From Costus lasius (Eukaryota > Streptophyta > Magnoliopsida > Zingiberales > Costaceae): DNA of 64,000 nt. The stretch's first letter is position 1. The number at the start of each line of letters is the position of its first letter. Below are positions 1 to 11,794 of this stretch, piece by piece. Under the pieces are notes generated by a model. It made no database searches, was not told the DNA's origin, and saw only the letters and a list, made by a program, of their open reading frames with translations. The DNA lies in the NCBI GenBank assembly GCA_027563935.2, contig CM050449.1, positions 84,041,178 through 84,105,177 of the forward strand, given 5' to 3'. The position numbers and the translations under genes were made by a program.

Positions 1-1019
1 TGATAATATAATATTGGCGCTCTTAAAGATGTGAAAGCGGACAATAAATGAGCTTGTCACTTCCTATAAGGAGACCTGAACTTTTTTCGCAAGCAACCTC
101 TTTCGGTTAAATTCTCTTTCTCGATAAAATTTTAGCCTATTCTTTGGGTCAGAGCTTCCTCGTTGGTCCCTAATTTTCCTTGCATGAGCATGCCTGTTTG
201 CAATAATTATGCAAACACCTTAGGTTTGTTATCCTATTTTGTTTAATATATCAACATTTGGCTTAAAAAGATAAGTTTTATAAATACACCATTAACTTCT
301 TATACATTGAATCTCACTACACAATTATGTGAATGAATCTTTATAGTTTTAGCCATATCTTTCTCCGATACTAGATTTTTCTATGATTCTCAAGTTCATG
401 CCCTGAACCCTAGACTTGATGAGTTCTATTTTCAGGTCTATAACTATTGTTGGTACTTGGTAGAATACAATATTCATGTTTCTTTACTTCGTTGAATTTA
501 TTTTATGGTGGTCGTGGTTATATATGCCCTTCTAGGTGAACCATGGGAAGCATGCAAGTTCTTTAGTCTTCCTACAATCGATCAAGTTCCTGTGAGAATG
601 GTTTTCATAAGAATTGACTCTGCCATAAAAGGAAGATGGGTAAATAAAATGATAACCTCCTAAGTGCCCACTAACTCTTGATTTATTATTCTTTTAAATA
701 AGTATTTTACACAATCTAGCTCCAAATTATATCAAATCAATACTCAATTACTGCTCTCCTAAATTTACTTACATCTTGAGCATCATATTAGTATATCTCA
801 TTTTAGTCCCTTTTCCTATATTTGCAATTAGTTCTTGTGCATTGTCATTTATTTGTATAAAAAATTTAAATCATAATACATATGGTATTTGAATTCTCAT
901 CTCAGACAAGTGGATAGTAGATTTCAGCATCACGTGGGTAGGTAGGGATGGTTTTGGTATTAGCTGAATTGAGCATCATTTTAACATAAATAACAAGAGT
1001 AAATGGAGCAAATAATAAA
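1..1019. other. AT-rich non-coding stretch
   Basis: No convincing coding frame, RNA gene or element end seen. The few open frames are short and do not resemble known proteins. Confidence 0.5.
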
Positions 1020-1370
1020 ATTTGGGAAAACATTGTGCCATGACACAACAAGACATAATGTGGCATAGCGTGACATGGCATTGTATGCATTGTGTGGGGT
1101 GGCTATGGCATCGTGTGGTGCCATGGCATGGCCACATGACATTAGATGACATTGCGTGGCATTACATTATATAGCATTTTGCAGCATTGTGTTGTGTGGC
1201 CATGGTATGGCATGGGATGGTACAGTGACATGGCGTGGTATAGTGCGATATGGCATGACATATCATGGCACTGACACCAACATGGTTATGACATGTCATG
1301 TCATGGGATTGGCATGACAGCACGATATCACATGCGGGATGCAATGGCGTGACATGACATCCAATGTTAT
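1020..1370. repeat. Degenerate TGRCATGGCATG-type simple repeat
   Basis: The stretch is a patchwork of words such as 'gacatggc', 'tggcatgg' and 'gtggcat' with no fixed period. The two minus-strand open frames over it (902-1090, 1162-1407) are rich in Met, His and Cys only because of the repeat. A shorter tract of the same flavour lies at 25565-25700. Confidence 0.7.
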
Positions 1371-3361
1371 TGCTACAAAAATGGGCACAATTGCCTATGT
1401 AACACATATAGTCAACTTACCTAGTTTTGTGTAGGCACTCTAGAGTAGTGTAGTAGACAAGGCTATCCTCTTTTTGGAGGTACTCATCCACATTACAATA
1501 GCATAAAATATTCATAAGACTGTATATGAGATTCCTGTAGTTAATTAACTATCAATGGATCATAATGCTAGAAAAAATAAATGTCTGTAGATAGTAAAAC
1601 TATGTTTTGGAGATAAATACTTGAACTTTTGATGCATTTAAATATTCATTATAATCAACACCAAAAGGAATTAGTATCAAATATTAGAACAATACTCAAA
1701 ATAAATGTAAGATTTAAAGCAAAAGTGCATAATTTTTTTTTGCCTATAAGTGTATTTAAATCTTCTTGATTGAATGGAAAAAAGTATATTTTATAATGTA
1801 TACACATTTACATACAAATGGGTGAACACCAAGAGGAGAAATAAGAGAATATATGTCTTATGAGAGAAAGGCTAACATCTCTTAGTTTATTGACTAAGTT
1901 TTGGGATGGTAAAGGATAAAATAGAGGAGATTTAAAAATTATAATAGATAAACTATGGAATAGTATGACCAACAGTACTGCCATTGCCTAGTACTAGGTC
2001 CTGATGTAATTCTCCATTCGGAGTAATACGTTATGATATTTAGTAGTTAAGTCCTGTTGCTTTTATATTAGGTTTCTAAGTACTTTGTTATTTTCATTGA
2101 TGATTATTCTGCGATATGAATATATCCTTTAAAAAGACAAAGCTAGCATATTTACAATTTTCGTAAGCTTTCTTTATGAAAGAAACAACCAATGCTGGAA
2201 ACCAAAAATGCAAAGAGTATGTACAATTATTTTATGCTCGGCTTTTGTGAGACATAATATATTTGTCTAAAATAATTGTTCTACCTCTCAAAAATAAAAT
2301 ACTTGTTAATAATATGGTTTATGCAATGATATTTTATTTGTACATTCTTAAATTTTTGTGGGATATTTTTTTCAAGATAACATATCTCATTTTTTCACAT
2401 GCAAATCACTTTATAAATTACAGTCTTGTGGCACAAGTTGATTCTAAAAACAAAATTTTTATTACCGCTATTTGTTTTAGATTGTTGCATATTGTACATG
2501 CAATTATGAAGAAAATATAGCATGTTTAGTATCAATAGATGTACTTTCATAATATTCTTATATTCTTGGTGACTATGATATTATTGTCCAATTAACAAAC
2601 GCAACTAATTTTTTTTTTTTGTGAATGTCACTTTTTCAAACTTAACATTCTATTACCTTGAGGTTAGGGCCATTTAGGGGCCTAACCTTGTAACCTTGTC
2701 CAATAAATAAAGCCTGCTAGTCTTGAGTCTTCACCAAGAGGCTAGGGGCCTTGTAACCTTGCCAAAAAAAAAAGGTGCCCTACTAGATGCAAATGAGATT
2801 TCACTATGAAATACACTATAGAACAACACAATGAAAGACTAGTTGCATAATTACGGTTCACTTTAGGACATTCTCTCTAAATAGAGATTGAATTCTACAA
2901 TCAAAATTGGCAAATATTTTAGATGTTTGAAAAATACCATCATCTATGGAGACCTTGTCAAGGTAGTATATATGAGCAACCTATTTATATGTCATTTTGG
3001 GGGAGAAAATATTATATAAACATTAAAAGACTATCTATAAATTAAGACCAAACCTAAGAACATGCTTTGAAAATTTACTCGCGTTGTTTAATGTAATGAC
3101 TTGTAATGCTCATCTTTTTAAAAAAGACTCAAGTTGATATTATTGTACTCACATTATACATAGATGTTATTTTACTACTTAGGAATCATGAATATGACTT
3201 AATGTTAAGTAACATTTGAATAGGTTTTTACTTTGATCTAAACAAGCCACTTTCTATCTCTTTCTTAATGAAAGTATGTGAATGAGGACCTATAGGTCAA
3301 TGTACTTTTAAGATACACACTAGCTTCATTATTCTTGATCAAAAGCTATAACAATGATAAC
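1371..3361. other. AT-rich non-coding stretch
   Basis: No gene seen. About 1590-1650 resembles 7704-7760 and 26770-26830, so fragments of the local repeat reach this far left. A short internal duplication around 2660-2765 shares the words 'taaccttgt' and 'aggggcc'. The 85-codon frame at 2263-2520 is AT-rich and matches nothing I recognise. Confidence 0.5.
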
Positions 3362-3366
3362 ACACT

Positions 3367-4556
3367 TGTGGGGTCAAAAAGTGTTACATTAAAAATATAA
3401 CAGACCATTTTCAATTTTGTGGGAGGGTGGGGTGTTCAAATGATGCAATTAGGCATCATGGGTTCCTATGAAATAAAAGCAACGATCCTAATTACTGAGG
3501 GGGCTTTCACATGCAATTAGGCATCATGGGTTCACGTCCGATTTTTAAGGGGGAGTCCAATCCTACAGGAATCTATCTTGATTTTTCTATGAATCTAAAA
3601 GTAATTTCGTCATATATTTGGTTACCAATCTTAATGTCTCTTGGACGCTTCAAAAATCTTCACGTGAAGAGATAGATTAATCTCCTAGACCTGCATTGTG
3701 CACTCACTTTTTTTGCCGCGAATGCATTATTTTATTAGCTTAGCATATTCAATTCTATCCTTTCTTGACCGGCTGGCATTTCTTTCCATTGCTTCATGAG
3801 ATTTTCTGATCTAGCTTTAATATACCTCCAAAAGTCAAAATCGATATTGACTTAACTATCTTTGTAGTGATTTAATGTCCGCATTCTGTATCTCCTCGCA
3901 AATCTCCTTTTTTTTTTATATCAAACGCTGTAGTAAACAATTTAGTTTCTTCAGCTTGAACAAATTCTGCACTAAGTTTGATACTTGTAAATTCTGAAAA
4001 TTTCTCAACCTTATGGTAGTTAAGCGCATAAATTTTGATTTCTGCTAGTTAAATTTGCACTAGCACCTCTCTCCACAGCTCGATTACACTGAATACTGCA
4101 CAGTTTCCATGGTTCTTATATTACTGTTCTAATTTTGGTACCTTAGAATTTCTTGACAAGAATATTCAGGTTCAAATTCTATTTCAAGTACCCAGTGACA
4201 CTTTCTGATTTAAATTGAGTTTTTGAGATTCGGAATCAATTATTGTTTAGAGTGCACTTTTGAAATCTGGCTTTACTCATTATTGAAAATTTGAAAAAAC
4301 AAATTTGGTCCATATCAATGGTTGATTGCTTATAATCAGATTAGGACAGTAAGCTTAATCCCTGAAGTTAAATTTCTACACAACACTCATTGTCTTGCTT
4401 CTAAATATTGTGCATTTCTGCTATATAGAACTTAACATTTCAGAAACTGCCAATGCTGCATTTTCATAGAATAGATAATAAGTTGACTACAATCATTGTC
4501 TTGTCTCGACATATTCTTTTGTCTCGACATTTTGGGTAAGAATGAATGGTTCAACA
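3367..4556 (+). mobile_element. Solo LTR (1190 bp), same family as the 27593-35729 LTR
   Basis: It begins TGTGGGGTCAAA and ends ATGGTTCAACA, the same termini as the much longer LTR at 27593-35729. It is flanked by a perfect 5-bp target duplication, ACACT (3362-3366 and 4557-4561). The first 50 bases also match the longer copy with few changes ('gtgttacatt' against 'ttgttacatt', both followed by 'agaccattt'). No primer-binding site or internal coding region is present, so this is a solo LTR. It is about 3.2 kb shorter than its relative and is either an internally deleted or a divergent variant. A 22-bp direct repeat (about 3443 and 3514) lies near the left end. Superfamily (gypsy or copia) cannot be set from the LTR alone. 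Confidence 0.8.
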
Positions 4557-4561
4557 ACACT

Positions 4562-5497
4562 ATAGATGTTGATCTAAGAAAATATTGAAGACTAGTAGCA
4601 AACTTTACTGTTACTATATTCTTAGAGGTAAACTCAATTTATATTGAACCATTAGTTAATAATCTAGAGAACTATATCAACTAAGTCAAGCCTTAACAAG
4701 TTCATTGTCTTAACCAATGTAAGTATCAATAAATGATGAAATTTGGACCCACCATCAAGCAAACTTGCTCCATGATTCATCCATGGAAGTTCACTTATTT
4801 TCCTAAGTTATAATGTAGCTTAGCCTAACTTAAGACAATATAATCTAGTTTTGATATAAATAAATGAATAGATAACCTATAAAATTAAGTAATTATTATG
4901 CCTTGGTTAGGCAATTTGAAGTTTTCATCATTTGTCATGATTCATATTTTCTAGCAAATTAATTTAAAGGATATGCTGAAGAGAAGTTACAATTGTCAAG
5001 TCAACCAATTCTTATATCTATTTGACATTTTCTAAAATGTGAAAAAAAAAGAAAAATCACACTAGGGAGGACAATGTGTGTTAGTTAACTACTAGGCAAA
5101 TTACACTTAGAGATACTACCTCAAGGAAGCTATACTCAACAAAGTCTCAAGATTCTAAGATTTTTTTTAAAAGATAGTAATACTAAGCAAGCTTATGCTA
5201 ATTTTTTGTCAAACTAGCGTGTATTGATTGATATTGATATATCAACACATGGTATCTACAGTACTAATCATAATTATTAATATCAAAGGATAATGATAAT
5301 GCCTTTGTTCATTAGAAAAATATTTCTTTAACACAAGAATGAATTAGTCTCGAGCATTGGAACAATGCACAAAATAAATGTAGACTATATGTGAGGTTTA
5401 TTTAATTAGTTAATTATCAATGAATGTAAAAGAGTGTATGAGGTTCATTTAATTAGTTGATTACCAATGTATCACTTAATTATCAATGTATCATAAT
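4562..5497. other. AT-rich non-coding stretch
   Basis: No gene or element end seen. The last 50 or so bases ('ttaccaatgtatca', 'aattatcaatgtatca') recur before other copies of the ATC-tailed repeat, for example at about 7820 and 23440. Confidence 0.5.
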
Positions 5498-5678
5498 TAG
5501 TGGAGGACAGAGAGCTTTGGATCTGGTTCTCCAAGTATTTCTTCTCTGCTTGATTTAAGTTTGTGGTTATGCCAAGAGAAAAGGGGTTATAAGAGAGAAT
5601 TCTGCAACATGGAGTAAGGCCGATGTGAGTGATAGGAGTGTTGGCCTGCCAATAATTACTTTTGTTTCAAAAAAGTTG
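5498..5678 (+). repeat. ATC-tailed repeat family, copy 1 (body)
   Basis: First of about twelve copies of an unnamed repeat. The body runs TAGTGGAGGACA, then a segment with 'ggttctccaagtatttctt', then 'tgtggttatg', then 'acatggagt', then 'gtgatggatt', and passes straight into ATC trinucleotides. Copies differ at roughly 10-25% of sites by eye. No open frame is shared between copies. Confidence 0.75.
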
Positions 5679-6070
5679 TGATGGATTCATCATCATCATC
5701 ATTATCATCATCACATCATCATCATCATCATTATCATCATCACATCATCATCTTCTCATGATCATCATCATCATTATCATCATCATCATCACAACATCAT
5801 CATCATCTCATCATCACAGCTTCATATCATCATCATCATCATCGTCATCATCATCAGGATCATCATCAGAGCATCATCAGGATCATCATCATCACATCAT
5901 ATCATCATTATTATCATCTCATCATCACATCATCATCATCAAGAAAGTTGTGATGGATTCATCATCATCATCATTATCATCATCACATCATTATCATCAT
6001 CACAGCATCATCATCATCTCATCATCATCATATCATTATTACAACATCATCTTCTCACCATCATTATCAC

Positions 6071-6103
<33 letters not shown>

Positions 6104-6462
6104 AGCATCATCACATCATCATCATCATCATTTCATCATCATATCATTATAACATCATCATCATCGTCATCATCTCATCATATCATCATCATCGTCATCA
6201 TCTCATCATATCAGCATCCTCATAGCATCATAACATGATTATCATCATCATCATCACATGATTATCATCATCTCATCATCATCATCATATCATTATCACA
6301 TCATCATCATCATCCTCATCATCTCATCATCACAGCATCATATCATCATCATCTCATCATCACATCATCATCATCATCATAGTATCATCATATCATCATC
6401 ATCATCATGGCCATGATTATCATTATCATCATCATCATCATCAATACCAACATCATCTCATC
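5679..6462 (+). repeat. (ATC)n microsatellite, about 780 bp, expanded tail of copy 1
   Basis: Almost pure ATC with interspersed ATT, ACATC and TCTC variants. A sub-block starting 'aagttgtgatggattc' recurs at 5941, so the array grew partly by duplicating the repeat's 3' end. The 147-codon frame across it (5662-6105) is Ser, His and Ile runs produced by the microsatellite and is not a gene. Confidence 0.9.
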
Positions 6463-6740
6463 ATTTGGGTATGTGGTTATGTCATGCGGAAAGGATTCCT
6501 AAGAGAGATTTTTGCAACATGGAGTGAGGTTGAGGTGAGTGCTAGGAGTGTTGCTAGTCACCGTTATCCACATTTTTATGTGACAAAAATTCAGTACCAG
6601 AACAACTGTGATTTATTAGTATTATTATCATTATCATCATGATCATTATCCTTATTACCACTTTCTTCATCATCTTGTTCTTCGCCTTCCCGATCATCAT
6701 GATGATGATCAACATCATTATCATCATCATCCATTATGAT
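6463..6740 (+). repeat. ATC-tailed repeat family, copy 2
   Basis: Shares 'gtatgtggttatg', 'gcaacatggagtgagg', 'gtgctaggagtgt' and 'ttgacaaaaat'-type words with the other copies. Ends in an ATT/ATC tail at 6617-6735. Its close partner is at 23995-24250. Confidence 0.7.
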
Positions 6741-6911
6741 ACATGAGGACTTGGCAGACAACTTTAGGGCACTAGAGAATCCTTTGGTATTAGTAAGACG
6801 ATAAGAAAAAGGGCATATGTTGCCGATTGGAAAAAACCCAAGTCGAGAGAATCTCAAGAAAATAAGATAGTTGAACTATTGAGTGTCACAAATTGTTAAA
6901 TCGGAAGAACA

Positions 6912-7165
6912 CATGGGTTAGCAAAGGACAAAGCTTTAGCTTAGGTTATTTGGGATTTCTTCCCTGTGGGATTAGGGGTGTGTGGTCATGCTAAGAAAAA
7001 AGAGGTATGGGTGTGATTTCTACGGCATGGAGAGGGATTAAGCCGAGTGTTGTAGTGTCCTTGCCTGTTGGTCACAACCAATTCGCCTTCTGCCCTAATG
7101 AAAATTCAGTTCAAGGGAAAAGTCGTGACTAAATCATCACTATTATCATCATGATCCTCTAGTGA
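6912..7165 (+). repeat. ATC-tailed repeat family, copy 3
   Basis: Has 'ggacaaagctttagctta', 'gggatttcttccct' and 'gggtgtgtggtcat', then a short ATC tail (7133-7165). Collinear with 24400-24670. Confidence 0.7.
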
Positions 7166-7859
7166 TTTTAAATTGTTGACCATGATCTTCTATTAAGATT
7201 TTACCTAGTAGATGCTTCCAATCTAAGTGATGAGAAAGATGTTTGTAGATAAGCATATTAGTATTTTAATTTTCTATTATTTGCGAGCCTTGAGAAAAGT
7301 AATTTTGACACTATATGAACAAAAATCAACTTCAACACTTTCTATATGTTAGCATATTTGAAAGACAATGGAAAATTAGACAATTTAGCATGCTAAGATA
7401 ATTCAAATGATAATTTAAGGTTAAAAAGGGTATAGCTATAAGATGGAAACTTTTGGGTCTAAGCGATGGTTAGTCTCTTTTATTATTATCACCATCATCG
7501 TTATCATGGTTGTCATTGTCATTGTCCTCATTATCATCATGCACATAGAGAAGTTAGCTCTTGTCTTTGATGATGCATGAGGACTCAACAGTCAACTTTG
7601 GGTTGATTTAACTTCATAAAGATCTTTTACTTACTATTCATAATAGCTTTAAAGCATGTAATGAAATACCAGTTTGAACCAATCGGTATTTCTTGTTTGC
7701 TATGGATAATAAAACTATATTCTTGCAATGAATACTAGAACTTTTAATACATTTAAAGATTCATTATATAAACATTTCGGTAACACAAAAAGAAATTAGT
7801 CTCGATTCATATAATTAGTTACTTACCAATGTATCACCTAATTACTAATATATTACAAT
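7166..7859. repeat. Duplicated AT-rich spacer with a short ATC-like tract
   Basis: No gene. 7166-7605 is collinear with 24672-25200, including an ATC/GTC tract at 7480-7545 that pairs with 25117-25180. 7607-7700 ('acttcataaagatctttta' onward) matches 25886-25980. Confidence 0.65.
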
Positions 7860-8195
7860 TAGTGGAGGATAGAGCTTTAGCTTAGGTTCTCAAAGTATTT
7901 CTTCCTTGCCATATTTGGATATGGTTATGCCGAGAGGAAAGGGGTCCTGGGGAAATTTCTATAATATTAAGCGAGGTTGAGGTGAGTGCTAGGATTGTTG
8001 GCTTGAGATTTCTGTAACATTGAGTGAGGCTGAGGTGAGTGCTAGGAGTGTCGGCCTACTAGTCATGGCTGATCCACATTCTTAATAGACGAAAATTTGG
8101 TTCTAGAAAAGCCATGATGGAATTTGGTATCATTATCATTATAATCATCATCTTCATCATTATTATCATGATTATCACTATCGTCATCCAAGCAG
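7860..8195 (+). repeat. ATC-tailed repeat family, copy 4
   Basis: Starts 'tagtggaggatagagcttta'. The phrase around 'gaggtgagtgctaggagtgt' appears twice (about 7975-7997 and 8029-8052), so the body holds a partial internal duplication. The tail is ATT/ATC at 8125-8190. Confidence 0.7.
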
Positions 8196-8460
8196 CTTTA
8201 GGGCATTTTGGGAAATGATCTTTTAATATACAAACTAGTTTATACACCTACTCTTCTTTGTCAAACGTTTTAACAATGACGACACTAAAGATGATGTGAA
8301 AAAGTATTTAGAGATTTGTAGGAAACTTCACTATTACTAAGATTAGATATTCCTTATGTTGGTGTGGTTAGTTTATGCTGGTGTGATTAGTCAAGTTATA
8401 TTAAATCCCAAGTAGAATCACTAGTAATAGCCCTTAGAATTCTTTATTGCATAAAAAAGC

Positions 8461-8635
8461 TGTATAGGGAAAGGAGAGGGGTCCCGGGATAGATTTCGAC
8501 ATGGAGTGAGGCTGAGGCAAGTGTTAGGAGTGTCTTCGTCAGCCAGTTATAACTAATCTACATTCATACCTGACAAAAATTTAATTTTGGAAAAAGTTGT
8601 GATAGAACATCATCATCACCACCATCATAATCATG
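8461..8635 (+). repeat. ATC-tailed repeat family, copy 5 (5'-truncated)
   Basis: Begins at 'ggggtcccggga' and lacks the TAGTGGAGGACA head. Ends in an ATC/ACC tail (8609-8632). The sequence just upstream (8378-8470) recurs at 26829-26930, where this copy is absent. Confidence 0.65.
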
Positions 8636-8825
8636 TGTGGTTATGTCAATAGGAGAGGGGTCCCGGTAGAGATTTCTACAATATAGAGTGTCTTCACCTA
8701 CTAGTAATGGCTGATCTACATTCTTTCTTCACAAAAAAATTGATTTCGGACAAAAATTTTAATACCGATATCGGACAAAATTCATGATATAACACCATCA
8801 CTATCATTATCCTTAGAGCAGTTGG
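8636..8825 (+). repeat. ATC-tailed repeat family, copy 6 (partial)
   Basis: Starts 'tgtggttatgtcaatagga' and includes 'gatctacattctttcttc'. Its tail region at 8790-8812 has 'ccatcactatcattatcc', and the hAT-type MITE follows directly. Confidence 0.6.
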
Positions 8826-9281
8826 TAGGGGTGGGCAATCGGTAAAAACCGATGCCGAATTTACCGAAAATTTTAATATCGATATCAAACCGAATAAAGA
8901 AATTACCAAATAGTTACATAATTGAATTTATCGAAACTTTTTCGGTAAATTATCGATTTAAATTATTTTATTTATATAAATATGATACTATTTGTATTTT
9001 TAAATATTTACCAAATAAAATTTAATAATTTTAATTCATATCGGTAAATTTGGTAATTTATCATACCGAACTTACTGAATCTATTAATTTAATATATAGT
9101 ATCGGTAAATTTGGTTTTTACCAAACCAAAAAAATAAAAAACTGATACCGATACTGAAAACTGAATTTTAGAAGATATATTATCGATACTGATACTGAAA
9201 CCAAATTTACCAAACCACATTTTTCGAATTGATCGGTAAATCGGTAAAAACCGAATAAACCAAACCGTTTACCCACCCCTA
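8826..9281. mobile_element. hAT-type MITE (456 bp)
   Basis: The left end TAGGGGTGGGCAA and the right end (reverse complement TAGGGGTGGGTAA) form a terminal inverted repeat with one mismatch. It is flanked by 8-bp near-identical duplications, GCAGTTGG (8818-8825) and GCTGTTGG (9282-9289), as expected for hAT elements. The interior is AT-rich and packed with GGTAAA/TTTACC and CGGTAA words in both orientations, a subterminal-repeat pattern. No transposase is encoded, so it would need one in trans. The 71- and 70-codon minus frames over it are artefacts of these repeats. The subterminal motifs differ from the GC-rich ones of the hAT at 27682, so the two need not share a transposase. Confidence 0.85.
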
Positions 9282-9484
9282 GCTGTTGGTTCTCATCCTT
9301 CAGAACACATGGGCACTCAAGGGCACTCAATGGGTGACTTTAGGGTGCTTCTAAAATTCCATTAGAGACTTGCAAAATATGTGTGAAAAATGGTATACAC
9401 CCTTGGAGGGAGGAACCCTGGTGGGGAGCATTTCAAGAAAACATGGAAAATGAGCTATTGAGTATCGCTAATTGTTACTAACGC
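9282..9484. repeat. Duplicated spacer
   Basis: About 9350-9484 ('gagacttgcaaaat', 'ggtggggagca', 'gagctattgagtat') is collinear with about 25232-25365, at lower identity than the other blocks. Confidence 0.55.
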
Positions 9485-9745
9485 ATGGGTTAGTGGAGGA
9501 CAAAGCTTTGGCTGGGGTTCTCCAAGGATTTCTTCCTTGCAAGATTAGGGATATGTGGTCACATTGAGAGGAGAGGGTGCGGAGAAGAGATTTCTGTAAT
9601 ATGGAAGGAGGTTGAGGTAGAGTGCTAGGAGTGTCCTTGCTTAGCGGTCATAGCAGATCTGCATTCTTCCTTGACAAAAGTTCACTTAGGAAAAAGCTGT
9701 GATAGATCATCATTATGATTGCCATTATCATCATCAACAGCTGAG
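9485..9745 (+). repeat. ATC-tailed repeat family, copy 7
   Basis: One of the best-preserved copies: the full head ('tagtggaggacaaagctttgg'), middle and short ATC tail. Near-identical to 27243-27492. Confidence 0.75.
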
Positions 9746-10830
9746 CTTGATCTTCATTTTTTTTCAAAGGTCTACTATGAGTTTACCTAATAGATGGTGA
9801 GCAATCTGAATCGTGAAAAAGATGTTTGTAGATATTCATGCCAAATTACATCATTAGGTAAGATTTTTCTAATATACTCTTAGACTCGAATGCACAATTA
9901 CTTGTCTAAAGTACACTGAAGGTTCAATACTTTTTTTATCTAAAAGCATAAGATCTACTTTAAATACAAGTGGATCACTTTTGGCATGATAATAACAATA
10001 TTTGATAATTTAAAGGCTCCATAAGCATGTCAATATTGTAATGTTCTATCAATTGTTATTCTAAAGAAAAGTAATTTTGACACCATGTGAACAAAAATCC
10101 AGAAACTTCAACACTTTTTATTAACAATATTCTTTGCACAGCTATAAAATGGTGAAGGGATATTTACTAGTATGGGTATTCAAAATTATATGAAGCTTTA
10201 AACTCTTATATTGTCATTCATTTCATAAATTTTAAATTTAATTGTGTGTCTCTAAATGAGAGTGTAAGTGCCAATTTTGAATAGTGCTACAATTGTATAA
10301 CTATGCAATTGGTAATATCATTTACATTCAAAGGTAAAATAGGCAAAATAAGTGATCCCAAATAATATTTGATCAAGGTCTTAAAAATTGAACCAAATCG
10401 CTATATATAGGCGTGACATAAATGTCTGCGTGGTGCCCCTATTTAGTTCTGCATAGGCTTAATCATTTTTAATTAGGTTTTGTTTGTTAAGAACACCAAC
10501 TTAATATAGGTCATTTGCTTAGTATGCTGAGATTAGTCAAATACCAGGACATATAATGCCATTATGTCTGGTAACGTACAACATGGAGTAGGTATGCTTG
10601 ATACAAATAATGCTTAGTAGTATCTTCTCCAAAAAAAATCTTAGAATCTCTGAGATTGATTGCTTTTTAAGCATAGCATCCTCAAGGTAATATTTATCTT
10701 GTAAGCTGACACATTGTCCTCTAGTGTTTATCTGGAGATAGTTCTTGCTAGTTAATACCTAAGGTATTTTTTGTCATTAGTTCTCAGCTTTGAAGAAGTC
10801 GCAACATGTATATATTGTGTTTTCTTTGTT
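9746..10830 (+). repeat. Left copy of a diverged duplication; empty site for the 27.6-35.7 kb LTR
   Basis: 9746-9826 matches 27493-27592, and 9822-10830 matches 35730-36735 at roughly 90% by eye (for example 'gccaaattacatcattaggtaag', 'aacaccaacttaatataggtca'). The two right-hand segments are separated by 8.1 kb of mobile DNA. Here they are joined at a single ATGTT (9822-9826). No coding frame is conserved between copies. Confidence 0.8.
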
Positions 10831-11724
10831 TATACTAATACCTTGTATTTTGGAAAAAGAAAAAGTATTTAAGTACAATTAATACAAGAAAAAAACATAA
10901 ATAGGAGTATCGTGGTGTATATTATAATAACTAATAATAGCACCTAACTAAATGCTTAGAAAATTTCTTGTTGTTGTACGGAACAAATGGACTAGTATTA
11001 TATCTATGGCATAACAAACCATAACTTCCTAAGAACTATGCTTTCATCTTTAAGCACATCCAACACAGAAGAGTCTTTACTAAAAAGTGAAAACTATGTA
11101 CAATGGTAGTTCTTATGTGTTTATCTAAACATAATAAAAGGATTATATTATGACTGGGCACACAAGTGTGGACTGCACCCGTAACAGGTGTTAATCCCTT
11201 AGGTTAAGAAGGCCTTTAGCAAATGCTGCCATAGATATTTTGATAGAAGTGAACAATTAATCTGTTTTTAATTTTCATAAACTAAAAATAACAAATTGCA
11301 ACTCGGGAAAAAAAAACTAAGTAAAGCTATTACTGTTAGCATTGACTAATGGCAATTAGAAAACTAGCAAAAGTATTTAGACTTCTAAAAAACAACCTAA
11401 ATGTTGCCTTTATCTAAGCTAGTTCCTTCACCTTAATTTCATAGTCGATATACCAGATATCCTTAAGTTATTAGTACATAGAAAAATCCTTAATCTTGTA
11501 GCAAGATTGGTTAACTTTCATAAGGTATTTGAACAAAAAGTTTTATTCAGAGGGTGACTAATTTCTTTCAAATAACTTTTAAATTAAATAACATGTATCT
11601 TCAAAATCATTTTGTAGATTTCATTGTTTGTGATATTAGCTGATATTGAATAGTATTACTCAAGAATAGAAAGTTGAACAATAATAATATTATTAGGAGA
11701 TAGCTCCAATGGGTATAGACCACA

Positions 11725-11759
<35 letters not shown>

Positions 11760-11760
11760 G
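10831..11760. other. AT-rich non-coding stretch with (TA)n
   Basis: No gene seen. A (TA)n microsatellite of about 30 bp lies at 11727-11757. On the minus strand this could fall inside the 3' LTR of the copia relic that starts at about 11794. Confidence 0.5.
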
Positions 11761-11794
11761 ATAATTAAAGAACTATTCCATTTGAGACTCAACA

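Noticed and set aside
5662..6105. 147-codon frame rich in Ser, His and Ile
   Set aside because: Direct translation of an (ATC)n microsatellite; no conserved counterpart in the duplicate at 23617-23990.
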